In this document: piece by piece, positions 36,581 to 49,384 of the stretch
Numbering within the stretch: the first letter of the stretch is position 1
Layout of the letters: each line of letters opens with the position of its first letter
From: Endocalyx cinctus
Taxonomy: Eukaryota > Ascomycota > Sordariomycetes > Amphisphaeriales > Apiosporaceae
Assembly (NCBI GenBank): GCA_001600455.1
Contig: BCKC01000003.1
Coordinates: forward strand, 1,054,001 to 1,118,000
Length of the DNA stretch: 64,000 nucleotides
Reading direction: 5' to 3'
The notes under the pieces: generated by a model
Told to the model about the DNA's origin: nothing
Database searches by the model: none
What the model saw: the letters and a program-made list of their open reading frames with translations, nothing else
Translations under genes and position numbers: made by a program

Positions 36581-37317
36581 TGCAGATATGGTGTCGATAT
36601 TAGGCAGGTCATCTACTACATTCTAAAAGGTCTTTCTAACACGAATCGCATGTATAAAAATCTTGAAATTAAGGATAATTTTTGTCAATTTTAATCGGAT
36701 CCTGTAATAAAGACAAAACACAAGACATGCAGATATTCATTGTTCCGTATGATGTAAATTTAGACCTGTAGGGTGGGATGTCTTAGGTTAGCGCCTCTTA
36801 CGGCGCGTCGAACTGCTGTAGCTCAGATGCGAAATCAGGTGATCATGCTTACTATTAATTAACGGCCCTGGGGTTACTTAAAGCACGAGCCAATTGACTA
36901 AAAAACAACCTTCATGGAGAGAGAGAGAAGATGGGAAGACATGCAATGTAATAGTAGCATATGTTTATAACTAGCAAACGAATTTAGCAGATAGAGTATA
37001 GTATATCTTCTCCATTTTAAGATGATCAGTATGATACTCATTATTGATTTCTCATAACATTTAACCATCTCTCTATCTGTATAACATTCAGGGGTTATGG
37101 CGTCAGTAGTATGGATCTATTACTATTACTGCGTAGATGTCAACTTGTTAGTATTTGGTCAGTATCGACAAAGTGTAGCTATCCTTTATGATTAATGCTA
37201 ACAACGTAGCGTATTGAATCACCACAACTAGTACGGATGATAGTGCAACTTCAAGGACTTAAATAATGTACGTACTTGTTTGCGAATATGATAAGTTATT
37301 AAGAAACTATATTTACA
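36581..37317. other. Intergenic region, 0.7 kb
   Basis: AT-rich spacer between the Rad17 start and the end of the questin-oxidase-like gene, both on the minus strand. No gene is seen. It should contain the Rad17 promoter; I recognise no specific element. Confidence 0.6.
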
Positions 37318-38689
37318 CTAAAATGTCCACCCTTCAAAATCGTCTACAAATCGCACAGCAGCAGCGAGATATTTTTCATGGACATCACCCCAAGTCATGG
37401 CGGCTTCTTTCATCGCACGAATAGCTGTCACACGTCTCTAGTCAGCAAAAGACAAAAATCTACATAGAGAGATATAATCTGAGACGAGGAAGTCCTTCTC
37501 TTACCTTTTACAAAGTGTGCATCGGTTGCGCGGGGACCATTAATAGCTTTATCCTCCACGTAGTTCCACTGCTTTCCCGCCACGTCGCCGGGTTTGATGT
37601 AGTCCGGGTCAATCTTTGGGCAGCTGGTCAAAATGTAGACGACAATCGTCAATAACCACCACTGTCGAACCAAGCTGACGTGAAATTTGGTCGGGATCAT
37701 CGGAAGTAGTACTCGCACCGCGTGACTGGTTGTGAGTATGTGGACGATGAAGAAACTGTACGAGTGCGTTCCGGGAGGGACCGTGGCAACGAGGAGGGCA
37801 ACTGCGGCTTCTTGGGATGCTTGAAATTGCTTGACCGGGTCCTCGAGGGACCAGGCATTCCAATATTCCAAGATGAGATCCTCGTGATTCTTGAATAGTG
37901 CTTCAAGATGTCCGAATTCGTGGTGGTCTTTTGACACCTTCTTGATCCTCTCGTCACTTGCCATCTTATCCACAAGCTCAAGTGGCGATGGAGATCGGAG
38001 AGGTGAGGGCTTGGTATAGGACGAGTCGTCAATATATTTGTGAAGGAAACTGTACTGAGTAGCAGCCATTGCTAGGGCCTCCATGGCGATTTCCTTATTA
38101 TCCATCTCGTAGGCATAAGCAAGATGGATCAGGGGGTGGCCAACTATCATAGTTAGTAGACATAAAATCAGACACAGTACATAAAAAATCCTAGGTACGT
38201 ACGGCCGCCGATTAGGCAATTCACCAACGGCTCTTTGTCATGGAACATATACTCGTCCACGACCTTTTTCCAATCATAGCCGTGTTTCATGGCTAAAGAA
38301 TCTTCAAAGAAGTCAACGTACGCGCGCTGCCATCGGCCTTCCCCTAAGAAGTCTTTCCAATCGTCCTGGACAAGCTCCGAGGGCGACGGCACCCAAGGTT
38401 CCAGCTCTTCAGCTTCTACATCATAGATTTTACGCAGTTGTTCGTGATCTGCCCCAAGCAGATAAGCTGAACTGAGAATATGGGGCATGTGGTTGTGAAA
38501 CTGTAGATCATGATAAACGATAGAATGGTTGACATGGTTCGCCCGTAGTAGATGCTTCAGCGTTCGAGGTCGCTTCTCGGGTGCCGTCTCCACATTGTGA
38601 ATCTCAACTGGAGGAATGTCAATGGATTGACCTTCATCCTTGGAGACAATCCAATTCACGATTGGTATTGATGAAAGAATAGACGCCAT
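37318..38689 (-). CDS. Questin-oxidase-like protein
   Basis: Three exons on the minus strand (38689-38203, 38143-37505, 37424-37318) give 410 residues. The joins are phase 1 with donors GTACGT and GTAAGA. Family signatures of the questin oxidase / AflY-HypX group (DUF4243) are present: HVNHSIVYHDLQFHNHMPH with its histidine pairs, the junction LIGGLGHPLIHLAYAYEM reconstituted across intron 1, HHEFGHLEALF, and the terminal KAIRAMKEAAMTWGDVHEKY. Characterised members oxidise anthraquinones or related polyketide intermediates, probably by Baeyer-Villiger chemistry using NADPH. No polyketide synthase or tailoring gene lies within this window, so this copy is an orphan whose substrate is unknown. 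The start is the ATG at 38689. The gene shares a 270-bp upstream region with the divergent E2-binding protein gene. Confidence 0.88.
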
Positions 38690-38959
38690 TCTCAATTTTA
38701 CATTCTTCTCCTAAGAAATTATAATATTTCCGCGCCTACCGTCATGGAAAGAAGAAAACTGTGACGTAACATGGCAAGTCGAACCATAATTGGAGAAAAT
38801 AGGTATGGAAGCTATTATATTCGTTGAGTAAGTATAACGCAATAATCGGGGTGCTAATTTTTCGTTTAACAGTAAGGTGCACCAAACCGAGCACCAACTA
38901 ATTACTTTGCAACTCCATTCCTTCAGGCTTGATGAATTAAACCTTTCTTCTTTATAGAC
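38690..38959. promoter_or_regulatory. Divergent promoter with an ATF/CREB-like site
   Basis: The 270 bases between two oppositely oriented start codons must contain both promoters. A TGACGTAA octamer at 38762-38769 matches the ATF/CREB bZIP recognition core. An ATTGG (inverted CCAAT box) lies 19 bases further on at 38789-38793. Function is inferred from motif and position only. Confidence 0.45.
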
Positions 38960-40750
38960 ATGTCTTCGCAACAACAAATACTAATACACGCCGAATTATT
39001 ATCAAACATCCGACAAGTATCTGTTGGATGTAATCTACCATCGCCAAGCACCTCTACTACCACTGCTACAGTTTCTTCTGACGGGCTAACCCTAGCAATT
39101 AATCACAATGGATCCCTGATATCCGTCATCCTGCCGGGGAAAGTGGCGTCCCCCTCTAAGCTACCCATTCAGAAGCAAGGCGTTACAGGACTTTCGTGGC
39201 GATTGCCTCTATCTGGGAGTGGTGGCATTGGCCGTGCTGTTATCTCCGGACCTCCTGGGACAGAAGATGCCGTTCCCTGGTCTTCGCGAGACCTCGCACC
39301 TGGGTCGGCGATCCGGTGTAGGGTATGCGAGACACAACTCGTTCAGGATGGTACCATAAAGACCTGGAAAGATCTCCCTAGCGAGAACTGGGCAGAAATG
39401 ATGGAATTCTGGCATTGTCACAAACCGAACGATGAAAATCATCACCATTCACATGATGGACAAGTCGAAGATAATCTGATTGCCTCCAAGGCCTATGGGG
39501 CAAATTCAAGGATATCTGCCCAGCCCGGAATTGGCTTCGTTGATCTCAGCTCTTTCCTCCTTTCGGATCACGATATTGAAAAATCCGTTGTAAGTTGATT
39601 CTCAATTTCTCATGGATAATAATAGTAGGCCTAAAAAAGGAGGAGGAAAATATTGCGTCGATGAATAAATACCGTGGGTATACAGAAGGTAGCCAAACCG
39701 GCGACTCTGCTCGCCGTATTTCAGTGGCGTGGTTACCGATACTTATACCCTAGATCAAACTAAACTATTATTTGCTCTTATCCTTCTTGACTCCTCGGTT
39801 GTCGAACCCTGGCTCTCTGAGCTATCGGGTTTGCATCTGCTGTAGACGAGCTTAGGATGCAAATATATACCCCTGCCTCGCACTACGAGTTTTCCTATAT
39901 GTGGATTTTTCGAGATGAATCAGAGGTACATTTTTTGTCGTGCATCTTTTTCCCCCTTTCCCCCCTTTCCCCCCTTTGTAAAGATTACACCAATTTATAT
40001 ATATGAGACTGAACGTCTGAAAAGCCCACCTCCTGGATACTTGACTCTTTCCACTAACAGTTGCAGGTCAATCTCCCACCCTCAACAGCGGAGGGAACGG
40101 GTGGACAAGGTGATAAAATAAGTAAACATACAAGTGCCAGTAATTCCAGCACCGAGAGTTCTACACTTCGTTGCAATCGATGCCGGGCGAGTTTAGGTGT
40201 AGTCAATGAGGGAGCATCATCAGTCTCTATATTCAAATGGGCGGTGACGATCATCAAGCTCAGTGCTGAAGCTTCATCAGCCACCACAGCGGCCCCAACT
40301 CTCCCCCACTGCATGAGTTCTATCCTATTGGCAACGATGGCACGATCAGGATGTTCCAAGTCAATAATTTTACCATTCAAATCAGATGAGCCCGCACAGT
40401 CTAAACCAGCTGCTGAACCGTCCTTGCTGAACATATGGGTGTTCAATGGAAACATCAAGTTCTCATCCACGGAAGATTCAAGATCGCCGGTCAGTGCGGT
40501 AAAAGTCTTTTATCGTATTATCAGTCAAGATGAGGCAGACAGGATGCTGGACTCGATGACGTCAGGTGTTCAAGATATCACACTACCTAGTGAAGCTATC
40601 AACAGGGTTAGAGATACCCTGGATCGAAGCAATGGCTTCGTTCCGCTAAGTGATCGCAAGTTTCAAGAGTGGTCGGTAGGATTTCTAGAAAAATGGAATA
40701 GCGGAGATAGACAAGCCAACCCCGAGAGGCGTACATTACCAGTCAGATAA
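38960..40750 (+). CDS. HECT-like E2-binding protein (UBE3D/HECT_2 family)
   Basis: Exon 1 (38960-39589) and exon 2 (40067-40750) join in phase 0 to give 437 residues. The family (PF09814, human UBE3D) binds E2 ubiquitin-conjugating enzymes and is proposed to have E3 activity. Family features are the CRVCETQLV zinc-type CxxC, followed by the diagnostic WAEMMEFWHCHKP and the strand GIGFVDLSSFLL before the intron. Exon 2 supplies the second CxxC (CNRCRASLGVV), FKWAVTIIKL and HCMSSILLATM. The intron (477 bases, GTAAGT...GCAG) is much longer than most in the window and contains a C-rich repeat near 39950-39977. A small exon inside it cannot be excluded, but the frame is already continuous. Expected location is nucleus and cytosol. 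Confidence 0.85.
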
Positions 40751-41081
40751 TATTTCTCATAAGCACGCTTCATATGTATATATTATGACCGGGTCAATCC
40801 CATCGAAAAAGCTGTTCAGAATGCGTCCATTTCATTGGCGCTGAAACAATTCAAACATGAGCTACCAATTGAAGAGGCATAATTACACAAGTCAAAAATA
40901 CATTGATTCAGCATGCAGAAGACAATATGTTGGTGAAAGTTTTTTTCTTCTTTAGACTATTGCACAGGGTGTTGCTCTATAACACAGTTCGGTTTTTGGG
41001 GTGGTTCGGTACAAAGGAAAAAAATAAATCTTTCTCTGCATCAGGGAGGTATAAATATCTATAGTAGTAAAGCGCGATGAT
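40751..41081. other. 3' spacer between convergent genes
   Basis: 331 bases between the stop codons of the E2-binding protein gene (+) and ATP4 (-). No gene is seen. Confidence 0.7.
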
Positions 41082-42148
41082 CTATTGAGCCTTTGATGAG
41101 ACAATTCCTGCGGCAGAAGAAAGTATGGTTAGTCACGTTATGGCTCGGAAAATTTGGAATCCAAATAGAAATAAACTTACTTTCCACATCGGCGACGCTC
41201 TGCTGGAGGATCTGCTGGAGGGCCTTGGGGTTCTCCAACTCCTTTCGTACTTTGGCGATGACGCTCTCCGCCAACTCCTTCTGTTGCCTCTGCTTAACCT
41301 GTCCCTCGTAGCGTACCCATGATTCCAATACGGACTTGGCCTCAGCCGCGATGGCGGTGGCCTGCTCGAGCTCGTAGGCCTTAGCCTCAAGAACAGCGGT
41401 TTCCTGTTGTGATGAATTATACTTAATCAGTCCTCTGTTTTTCCCCAATCGTCTTCTACTTTATTCCAACAAGCAAATTATTGCCGACTAAAAATCCTTT
41501 CTTTTCTTCTTACCTTGGAGACGGCGAAGAGGGACTTGGTAATGTCGACGACACCACCCATCTGCTGAACATGGTCGATGCGGTCCTGAACAGCTTTAGT
41601 GTGGTCGGCACGGGCGGAGTTAAGGATGTTCCTAATTCTCGCGATATGGGCGTCGGCCCACTCGACGTATAGAGGGCCTCCGAACTTGATCAGACCAGCC
41701 CAAACGCTGAGAAGACAGAAGGCGACAACGGTTTCCTCGTTCACGACGTAGTACTCGCTGCTGATGGCGTAGACCGACAGGGCGGCGGCCGAGGACATGA
41801 TCGCAGTCTTGGACGCTAGAGAGTTGCCGGGGAGGGAGTCGATGATGGACTGGGCCTTCGCCTTGGGCGGCTCCTGCGGTACATTCGACGATTTTCGTGA
41901 CGCTGTCAGCGATGTGACGGCGGGGAGGACGCGAGGAGCGATTGTCGGTCGGAGGACGGCCCCTATGAATTTAAATGGTTAGAGACTAGCTCGTTCAAAA
42001 ATTTGATTTTCGCTCTCGTGAGGAGAATAATTTCTCTCTTCCCTCCGTCCTTTGAATCAATTGCGACACATAAAAATCATCAATTGACAATTTTTGTCTT
42101 CCTATTTATCAACTTACCGAAGGCACGTGTAGCCAAGCGGGAGGCCAT
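41082..42148 (-). CDS. ATP4: Mitochondrial ATP synthase subunit 4 (Fo subunit b)
   Basis: Four exons (42148-42118, 41962-41514, 41403-41181, 41107-41082) encode 242 residues. The first exon holds only MASRLATRAF plus one base. With the start of exon 2 it forms a basic, Ser/Ala-rich mitochondrial presequence (RPTIAPRVLPAVTSLTASRK). The PPKAKAQSIIDSLPGN element follows, then two membrane spans (AALSVYAISSEYYVVNEETV and VVAFCLLSVWAGLIKFGGPL). A long charged helix comes next (ARADHTKAVQDRIDHVQQMG to QQKELAESVIAKVRKELENP), forming the peripheral stalk that holds F1 against Fo. The 26-base last exon ends RIVSSKAQ. The small exons mean a simple open-frame scan sees only the middle. The gene shares a 319-bp upstream region with NOC4. 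Confidence 0.94.
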
Positions 42149-42467
42149 TATGAAATGATTATGAAAAGAATTGATGCAGGTGAAGAAAAGAATTATTAGT
42201 TGTATGTCACCTTCAAACCTGTAAACTGGAGCTCGGAATTGGGAATTTGAGGTTTTAATTCGGAAGACTCAAATGGCTAGTTTCTATTGGCTTAACCATG
42301 CACGTGACTTATGAATAATGCTCAAAAGGCTCCACTCTAAAATTCTAGATTATTCAGCCTTGTGCTTCTTTAGTTTCAAGGCTATAATTTATAGTGGTTT
42401 TTTTCTTCTACTTCTTTTCACTTTTCTCACATTACCTCTTGTAAAATTTAGATCAAGGTCAAGGTAT
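42149..42467. promoter_or_regulatory. Divergent ATP4/NOC4 promoter with CCAAT and CACGTG boxes
   Basis: A 319-bp region separates the two start codons. Almost midway are an inverted CCAAT box (ATTGG, 42286-42290) and CACGTGAC (42301-42308). CCAAT is bound by the HAP complex, which controls respiratory genes in yeasts and fungi. CACGTG is an E-box-type site bound by bHLH proteins such as Cbf1. Joint control of a respiratory and a ribosome-biogenesis gene is inference. Confidence 0.5.
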
Positions 42468-44189
42468 ATGGTGGTCAATATGCCTGGAACCTTAAAACAA
42501 GAAGCCGATTCTCTTAAGAGAAAGCGGAAGCAAGCTTCTCACAAGGCAAGCAAACGCACAAAAGCAGACAGTCCCAGTAGCGACGACGATAACAACGACG
42601 ATAGCCCCCAAAATGCGATCCTACAACTCGAAACTGAAATATTAGAATCGAAGAAAAATTACAATAATATTGCCACCATTCTTGAAATTGCCCGAAAACA
42701 AGATGATGTTGATACCTCCCTCTTTGCTATGGTGTCCCTGTGTAGGGTGTTTATGCGTCTGCTCGTGGCCGGAAGCTTGACCCCGAATGACGAGCAATCC
42801 AAGAAAAATGTCATTGCCCATTGGCTCAAGAGTAGATTCGCCGAGTATAAGCAGATTCTTGTTTCATCACTCGATCGGGAAGACGCTGCATCCACCGCCT
42901 TGACATTGTCCATGCGACTTTTGAAAGCCGAAGCACAACATCTCTCCGACAAGAGCGAATATAACTTTCCCAGAACATTCTTGAAAGGTATTCTTAAAGC
43001 CATCCTTTTGAGTAGCTCGTCTGAAGATGCTCAGCAGGAATTCTGCGAGAAATTTCTGGCAAACTATGCCGACATTCGATTTTATACCTTTAAGGCCGTA
43101 AAGGACATCATTACCGAGGAATCGTCTACCTCAAAACTCGATGACGACGTATTTGAACGCACGTTTGATTTACTGTCATTCTTCGAAGATGTCCCCGACA
43201 GCACGGAGGATATGGGAGAGTTTTACGTAGATCCGCCAAAGAAGAAAAATCACCCGGTAACTTCGCTTGCTCAACAAAAGAAACAAGCACAGGAAGCATG
43301 GTCGACTCTCCTGAATACAGAACCTAATAGAGCTCAGAGAAAGAAGGTCCTCGAAATCATGACAAGATCTATAGCACCATGGTACACCAAACCTGAGCTT
43401 CTTATGGACTTCTTAACCGATTCCTATAATTCAGGCGGTTCGATGTCTCTACTTGCCCTATCTGGCTTATTCTATCTCATGCAGGAGCGCAATTTGGACT
43501 ACCCCTCTTTCTATCGAAAACTGTACTCCTTACTAGACGCCGAGATTTTGCATTCGAAACATAGATCCAGGTTCCTTCGCCTATTAGATACATTTCTCGC
43601 GTCGACGCATCTTCCTGCTGTGCTGGTGGCGAGCTTTATCAAGCGGATCTCTAGGTTGTGTCTCCATGCACCACCTGGCGCTATAGTAGCTGTCATACCC
43701 TGGATATACAACATGTTTAAAAAGCACCCACTCTGCACCTTCATGATTCACCGCGAGATCAGAGATGCAGAAGAAAAGGCAATAGTAGAAAGCGAAGGAA
43801 TGGATGACCCTTTCAAGCCGGATGAAGAAGACCCCATGGAGACACAAGCAATTGATAGTTGCTTGTGGGAAGTTGTCCAGCTTCAATCGCACTATCACCC
43901 CAACGTCGCTACAATTGCGAAACTCATTTCAGAGCAATTCACAAAACAATCGTATAACATGGAGGACTTTCTGGACATGTCCTATAGCTCAGTGAGTCAC
44001 CGGTGCCGATATCGTATCGGAGTTTATGCATGGCTAACACTATTATAGTTAATCGAGACTGAAATGGGGAAACATGTGAAAAAAGCTCCCGCTGTGGAGT
44101 TCATGATACCCAAGAGAGTATTCCTCCCACAAGATCCGGCTTCTGGGTTGGATGATACCTTACTAGCTCGTCTTTGGGACTTTCAGTGA
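42468..44189 (+). CDS. NOC4: Noc4-type nucleolar complex protein (40S ribosome biogenesis)
   Basis: Exon 1 (42468-43991) and exon 2 (44049-44189) give 554 residues with a 57-base intron (GTGAGT...TAG). The N-terminus is lysine-rich (LKRKRKQASHKASKRTK, a nuclear/nucleolar signal) and then acidic. The C-terminal half carries the CBF/Mak21 homology domain: LSGLFYLMQERNLDYPSFYR, LYSLLDAEILHSKHRSRFLR, ASFIKRISRLCLHAPPGA and PWIYNMFKKHPLCTFMIHR. Exon 2 ends with VEFMIPKRVFLPQDP and RLWDF. Noc4 pairs with Nop14 in the small-subunit processome and is essential for 18S pre-rRNA maturation in yeast. A second in-frame ATG at 42480 (MPGTLKQE) may be the true start, as its -3 base is A. Confidence 0.9.
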
Positions 44190-47100
44190 TATCAACTCCC
44201 AATCACGAACATTTTTACTATTTCTTAAATAGTAAACCTACTTTGTTGTCTTAAGACAAAAAGTAACAGAGTTCCACCCACACTTAATAATGACTTATAA
44301 ACATCATCAACGTGTACAACTACATATTGAAGGAGATTCGGCGATCGGTACCGCTACACCGCAAATCTTCGGTGGATATTCATGAGCCTAAATGTGTTGC
44401 CACGCAACGTGCGTACCCGGCGACAAATTTTTTTTTATCGGCGGAATATCGTACGAACGTGGATTCGAGTCGCTCTGCTCATCTCCTAGACTCCGAGCGC
44501 CATCGTCGGCTATGTATCTCACGGGCAATCGGGCATAGTCTGATCTTCCAGACGTTTTTTTCTTCCCTATGCCGTGCCACTCTTCTTGCAGTAGTTCTAC
44601 CACTTCAACTCAAGGATTGAGCTGACAAATGCGCCACATCGACGACGATTCATATATGTTATATGTGGATGGATGCGAATTTGGAACTCCACTTTGCCCT
44701 ACATTGCTTACAAGTCAGAGTGGGGAGATACTATTTCTACTCTTCAGGTTGGGCAGTAGGGGTGTTTCAGATTGGAACTTTTTACGATAAATGAATGGCT
44801 AGAAATATAACGGAAGGATTCTACCAGGTTTCCGGGATTTGTTATTGTCGTTACCTGTGTGAAATGCCTGGAAATTGATACCCTTTTTACTTTATTGAAT
44901 TTATTTTACTATTCCCTAGTATTACACCGCCATATGGAAGGAGGCTTGGTTTCCACCAAAACAAACAAACAAGACAATCCTACAGCGCGAAAATAGTATA
45001 CAAGACGTAAACAGAGAAATGTTGACAAGCTGACGACGCCCGGATAGCCGGTCACTCACCGCAGATGATAGATAATATAGGACGTTGCGCGTTGGTAATA
45101 AGCAGTAGCCTAAGTACGAAAACAGTCTTTTCGAATCAGCCCTGCAGGGCTTGGATTCTCCTAGGTGGGATACGCTCGGTATGCCTACGACTTGTACGAC
45201 ATTACACCGTGTCGCATCACCACGCCGGGAATCGTGGTCGTACTACTAAACAATTTCACGCCTATATAACCTTTTCCGAGGATATATTTCGGCCAAGATG
45301 GTCGTACGTGATGTCACAAACGGCCCATAGGGTTGATGAAAGGTACCATGCTCATACGCTAAGCATGCACGTCTCCGATGAGAAGTACAGATCTGGGAAA
45401 TATGAGAGAGGTTTGCGATTAGATCATGGCCGTCATCTACTCACCTACATTGTCTGTACGTATGTGCAGCAACGATCGAATGGGCAGTTTCACTCGACAA
45501 ATCCAGGATCGGGAACTATGCGGTTTTCCTTCCACGTTAGAAAACCAAGATTGCATTTACCGTTGTTCAAATATCACATCTGTAGCTTTCGTTGGGCAAA
45601 AATATGATGGGTTTTGTGTCAGATATACCTTGTAGAAGAATACTGGATCAAAAGGAGGGAGATGGTTGGCTCGGGCACGGAGGGATGCGTTTCTCACCGC
45701 CGGTTGCATGTGCATGTACCTATCGCAGGGCCTTGGGGCTCTTCAGACAAGCACATGGTACTTGAGTCTCGCGTGGCTGCCCCTCGGCATCATAACTTTA
45801 TCCTGCCTGAATTTCGCACTTGGATTTTATCCTTAGTAAGAGGATATCTTTCTGTAATTGTATAGCAATTTCCTGAACTACCTCTCTCGTCGAACCATCC
45901 GGTCAGATCGTGCCGGATTTGAATGTGATCGAATTCTTAGTGTCAACTGGCCGCATAGAAACCGGCCCGCTATCACATTATATCTTTGTGCCTAACTAAT
46001 TGAGCACACACAGCACACAGCACAGCACAGCGCAACATCGCAAAGCTGGGCAGCCTACTGGTTTTGGTGAAGCCCCTTTAATAAGAAGCGTTTTGGTAGT
46101 ACTTTTTATCAGTTCTTTGGGTATTCTCCATATGTTCATTTGTTCCGGGTGTAAATTTACCTATGGGTCCAAGCCCGTAGAGGATAGAGATCGTTTGCCC
46201 AGCCTTTTTTTCCCCCCTCTACCGTGTATACTATGTAGTCTCTTTTTTTTTCATGTGCGTGTTTGCTGTCCCTCCTGCCCCTCCTTCGTCGCGGGGCACA
46301 TATCCAAAAGCATACGAAAAAAACAACAACAACACCAAATGTCGATATGATCATCTGAGTCTAGTAAGGGATTGATGCGTCAGAGACGAATAAAAAACAA
46401 ATTGTATACGAATCCTTCTCGAGGCCCAAGAAAGCGCGTTTTCCCTGTTTTATTTTTAAACCTCGGCGCGCATCCTGACTAATAATGTTTTAAGAACGGC
46501 AGAAAATGAATGCGTACTGTATATGTACATAGTATACATGCAAAGCGCCAACCAATTTTCTTCAGCTTCCGTTTATTTTCGCATCATCTAATGCTTGGGA
46601 GAGCAAATAGTAAGGTACATTACATAGTAAGTAGGTAACGCACGCGAGGGCGTAGCTCAAGGAAGAACGGGGCCTAAGACGGCGAGACCATAGGGCCTAC
46701 AGTATTAAGGGCCATAGACCATAAAGAACAGAGACGAATTAAATCATAGCCAATCAATTCGGCAGGGCGAGCTTAGCTTCAACCGTGAACCGTTACGATG
46801 GTTTTACTTTTAAAGGGTTAAAGGGAAATAAAAGGATGTTCTATCTTATCTTACCTAACGCGCGTCTCTTCTTTTTGCACTGCCTCAAACCATATTCGCG
46901 GAATTGACGGCGATCTTGAGTAACGTTGAGTATAGTGTATATTTTGAACACTGTTGATACCAAAATAAAAAGAATGTCAATAAATACTAAGAAGTGGATA
47001 TGATCAATGTGTATCCAAGGATTGATCAAACCAACATAATAATATTAATAGTTTTAAGGCAGCGAAGGCGGTAAAAATTGGTCAAATACATACGTTTCAT

Positions 47101-49384
47101 AGGTCTACTATGCTTACCTTTCTAGTCTGTCAAAGTACTTTACCTACACTAAAGTCCCTTGCGCTGGAAATCCTGCTGAACTTTTACGAGTTCAGGCGAT
47201 TCGCCTTAGATCCTACCCAAATAAAAAGAAAGCAAAAAAAGATGGATTGGTGATATAACCAACCAGTCAATTTAAGCATCAAAGCTCCAGAAAGTGCAGT
47301 TTTCCTTATCAAATCTTCCTAGACCCTTGCCGTTACCCATACGTTTCGGGCACGCCTGAACGGGCGACTAACGGGAATACTAAGTAAAACATCAGTTTTT
47401 CACAAAAAACATGTTCTCATATATTGAAGCATGCGTATAGGAGCTTTTGGTGATCCAAGCTGTATGACCGTAATTCCCTTTATCGGGGATCTAATACTAT
47501 GCGTCATGCTCTTTTCCATGATTCTAGGCTTATCCTTGGATTGGTTCATTACGATTTTCTTCTTCTTTATTATTACTTACTAGATAGCTTCTTCTGTCGC
47601 AAGGGATAGCCTTCTTCGAGCTAGAAGATCTCCGTGAAGCTGAAGTCCATGATATTCCGTTTTCTTCTTTTCGTCTCTTTTTTTTTTCACCTCTACTTCC
47701 AAGGCCCTAACGCAAAAATCCCTGGTCGTTATAGCTAGGATTATTTCCTACACTATTGTATTATGGCCCATATAAGACCCGCCTGTCAAACAAGGGATAA
47801 GAAAAAAAAAATCCACGATCCCTCTGAAGGGATGACTCCGTTAGAAGAAGGGTAAAAAAAAACTCCATTGTCCGTGCTTTCTGACCACTCAGCTTCTTAG
47901 ATATTATTAAATAAAAATTCATTTTCTTTCTTCTTCCTTTTTGTGCGTATTCACCGCAAGAATACGATCGAGATGATACCGTTTTAAAATGCCAAGCTAC
48001 ATTTTTTCTGGAAATTGAAGGACATTTTGAGGTTATTGAAGAGGAGCGGTGGGAGGACTAAAATGAAATATATTGGAAGTTGAAAGTTGCCCCTCGGTAT
48101 CCTCTAAAATAGAAAAAACTTGAAAATATGTAGTCAATAATAGCATTATTAGATTCCGGGATACCTTTTTCGCGTTTGATGCGATGCGGTGCGATGCGCG
48201 TTGATTGACAAAAAGCATCCATACAGTACGTAAAAAAAACCAAGGCTGATAGGGAAGGCAAAAAAAAGAAAGGAAGGGAAAAAAAAAATTGATCGACCCC
48301 GGGCTCCTGGTCCCCCTCCTTCGCATCTGACAAGTGATGTTCCCGTCCTTTCCGTTCCGAGATCTGGGTTTCGCGTTTGTGGGCATTATTATACGTTACC
48401 ATGACCGCGCGAGTTGCGCAAAAAGCTAGCCACGAAGGAAATCAAATCCCTTACCTTTTTTTTTTCTTTCCCACTTTGCCTTTGCCTATGCATGATAGGT
48501 GAGGTGAGGCTTTGTGGAACGGTTCTCGCAGGAAAGCAGTAAAAGGATTATGTTATCTTATTTCCTCAGCGTGGGAGGAAAGTGCAGCTGGCGGATCAGA
48601 GCAACCTATCGCATCTTGAATATCTACGGGCATGATGGAACATGGGGGGTTGATCGAGTTGGGTACTGGTTCACTAGACAGGGGGGGTTTTGGGGCATGA
48701 TGGCCAACAGCCTTTCCTTCTGTGGCGTTACTGATAGATACGGGGAGATCGATCGCAAGTTTAGAAGCGAGCAAGATATACTCGTCTGACTATGGCGTCA
48801 GCACTGTTCGAGTATCGGTCACAACCTCAAACAAGTGTGATGTATAGGATGTAGGATATACGATATAGAGATTGGGAGAAGGTTACGATAGAAGACCTTC
48901 AATATCAAAGCGATGATCATGTGACGCCGTTTTTAGAAAAGTCATTTGTACAGTAAATAATACGTCGCTGATTACTTAGTACTTACACGCACATCGTGTA
49001 CATGCCTGTCGGAAGAGCTTCCGCAAACAGCTACGCTATATCTTCTCTCTCTCGTGACTAATCTAACCTGAAGAAATAATATATGGGTTGAGTTTACTTT
49101 GGTTGTTGGTTACGAAATCAAGGAAAAAACATGCCGATATCGATTATCTCTCAGGTCACCTCTTTTATCGTAATTATCCGCCAGCTGATTGGGCGCAAAG
49201 TAGCTGCCGCTCTCGTCTAGCAGCATCCCACCAAAGCAGATAGGCCGTAGAAAGAGCAAGATCGCGTCGTAAAGAGCGTATCGGTTGATCCGGCTAATCC
49301 TCTATCGATATCATCAATCATACTGCGCAGTATATATCTACGCCATTAGGTGGCCATTAACAGCAGATCCCCTCGGGAGAAGGG

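Noticed and set aside
39780..39850. tRNA-like A-box and B-box motifs on the minus strand
   Set aside because: TAGCTCAGAGAG and GGTTCGAC are only about 10 bases apart, leaving no room for an anticodon arm, and no acceptor stem pairs.
45065..45607. 180-codon open frame
   Set aside because: No domain, composition rich in His/Arg/Ser, no supporting splice structure, and located in a repeat-rich desert. Length alone is not enough.
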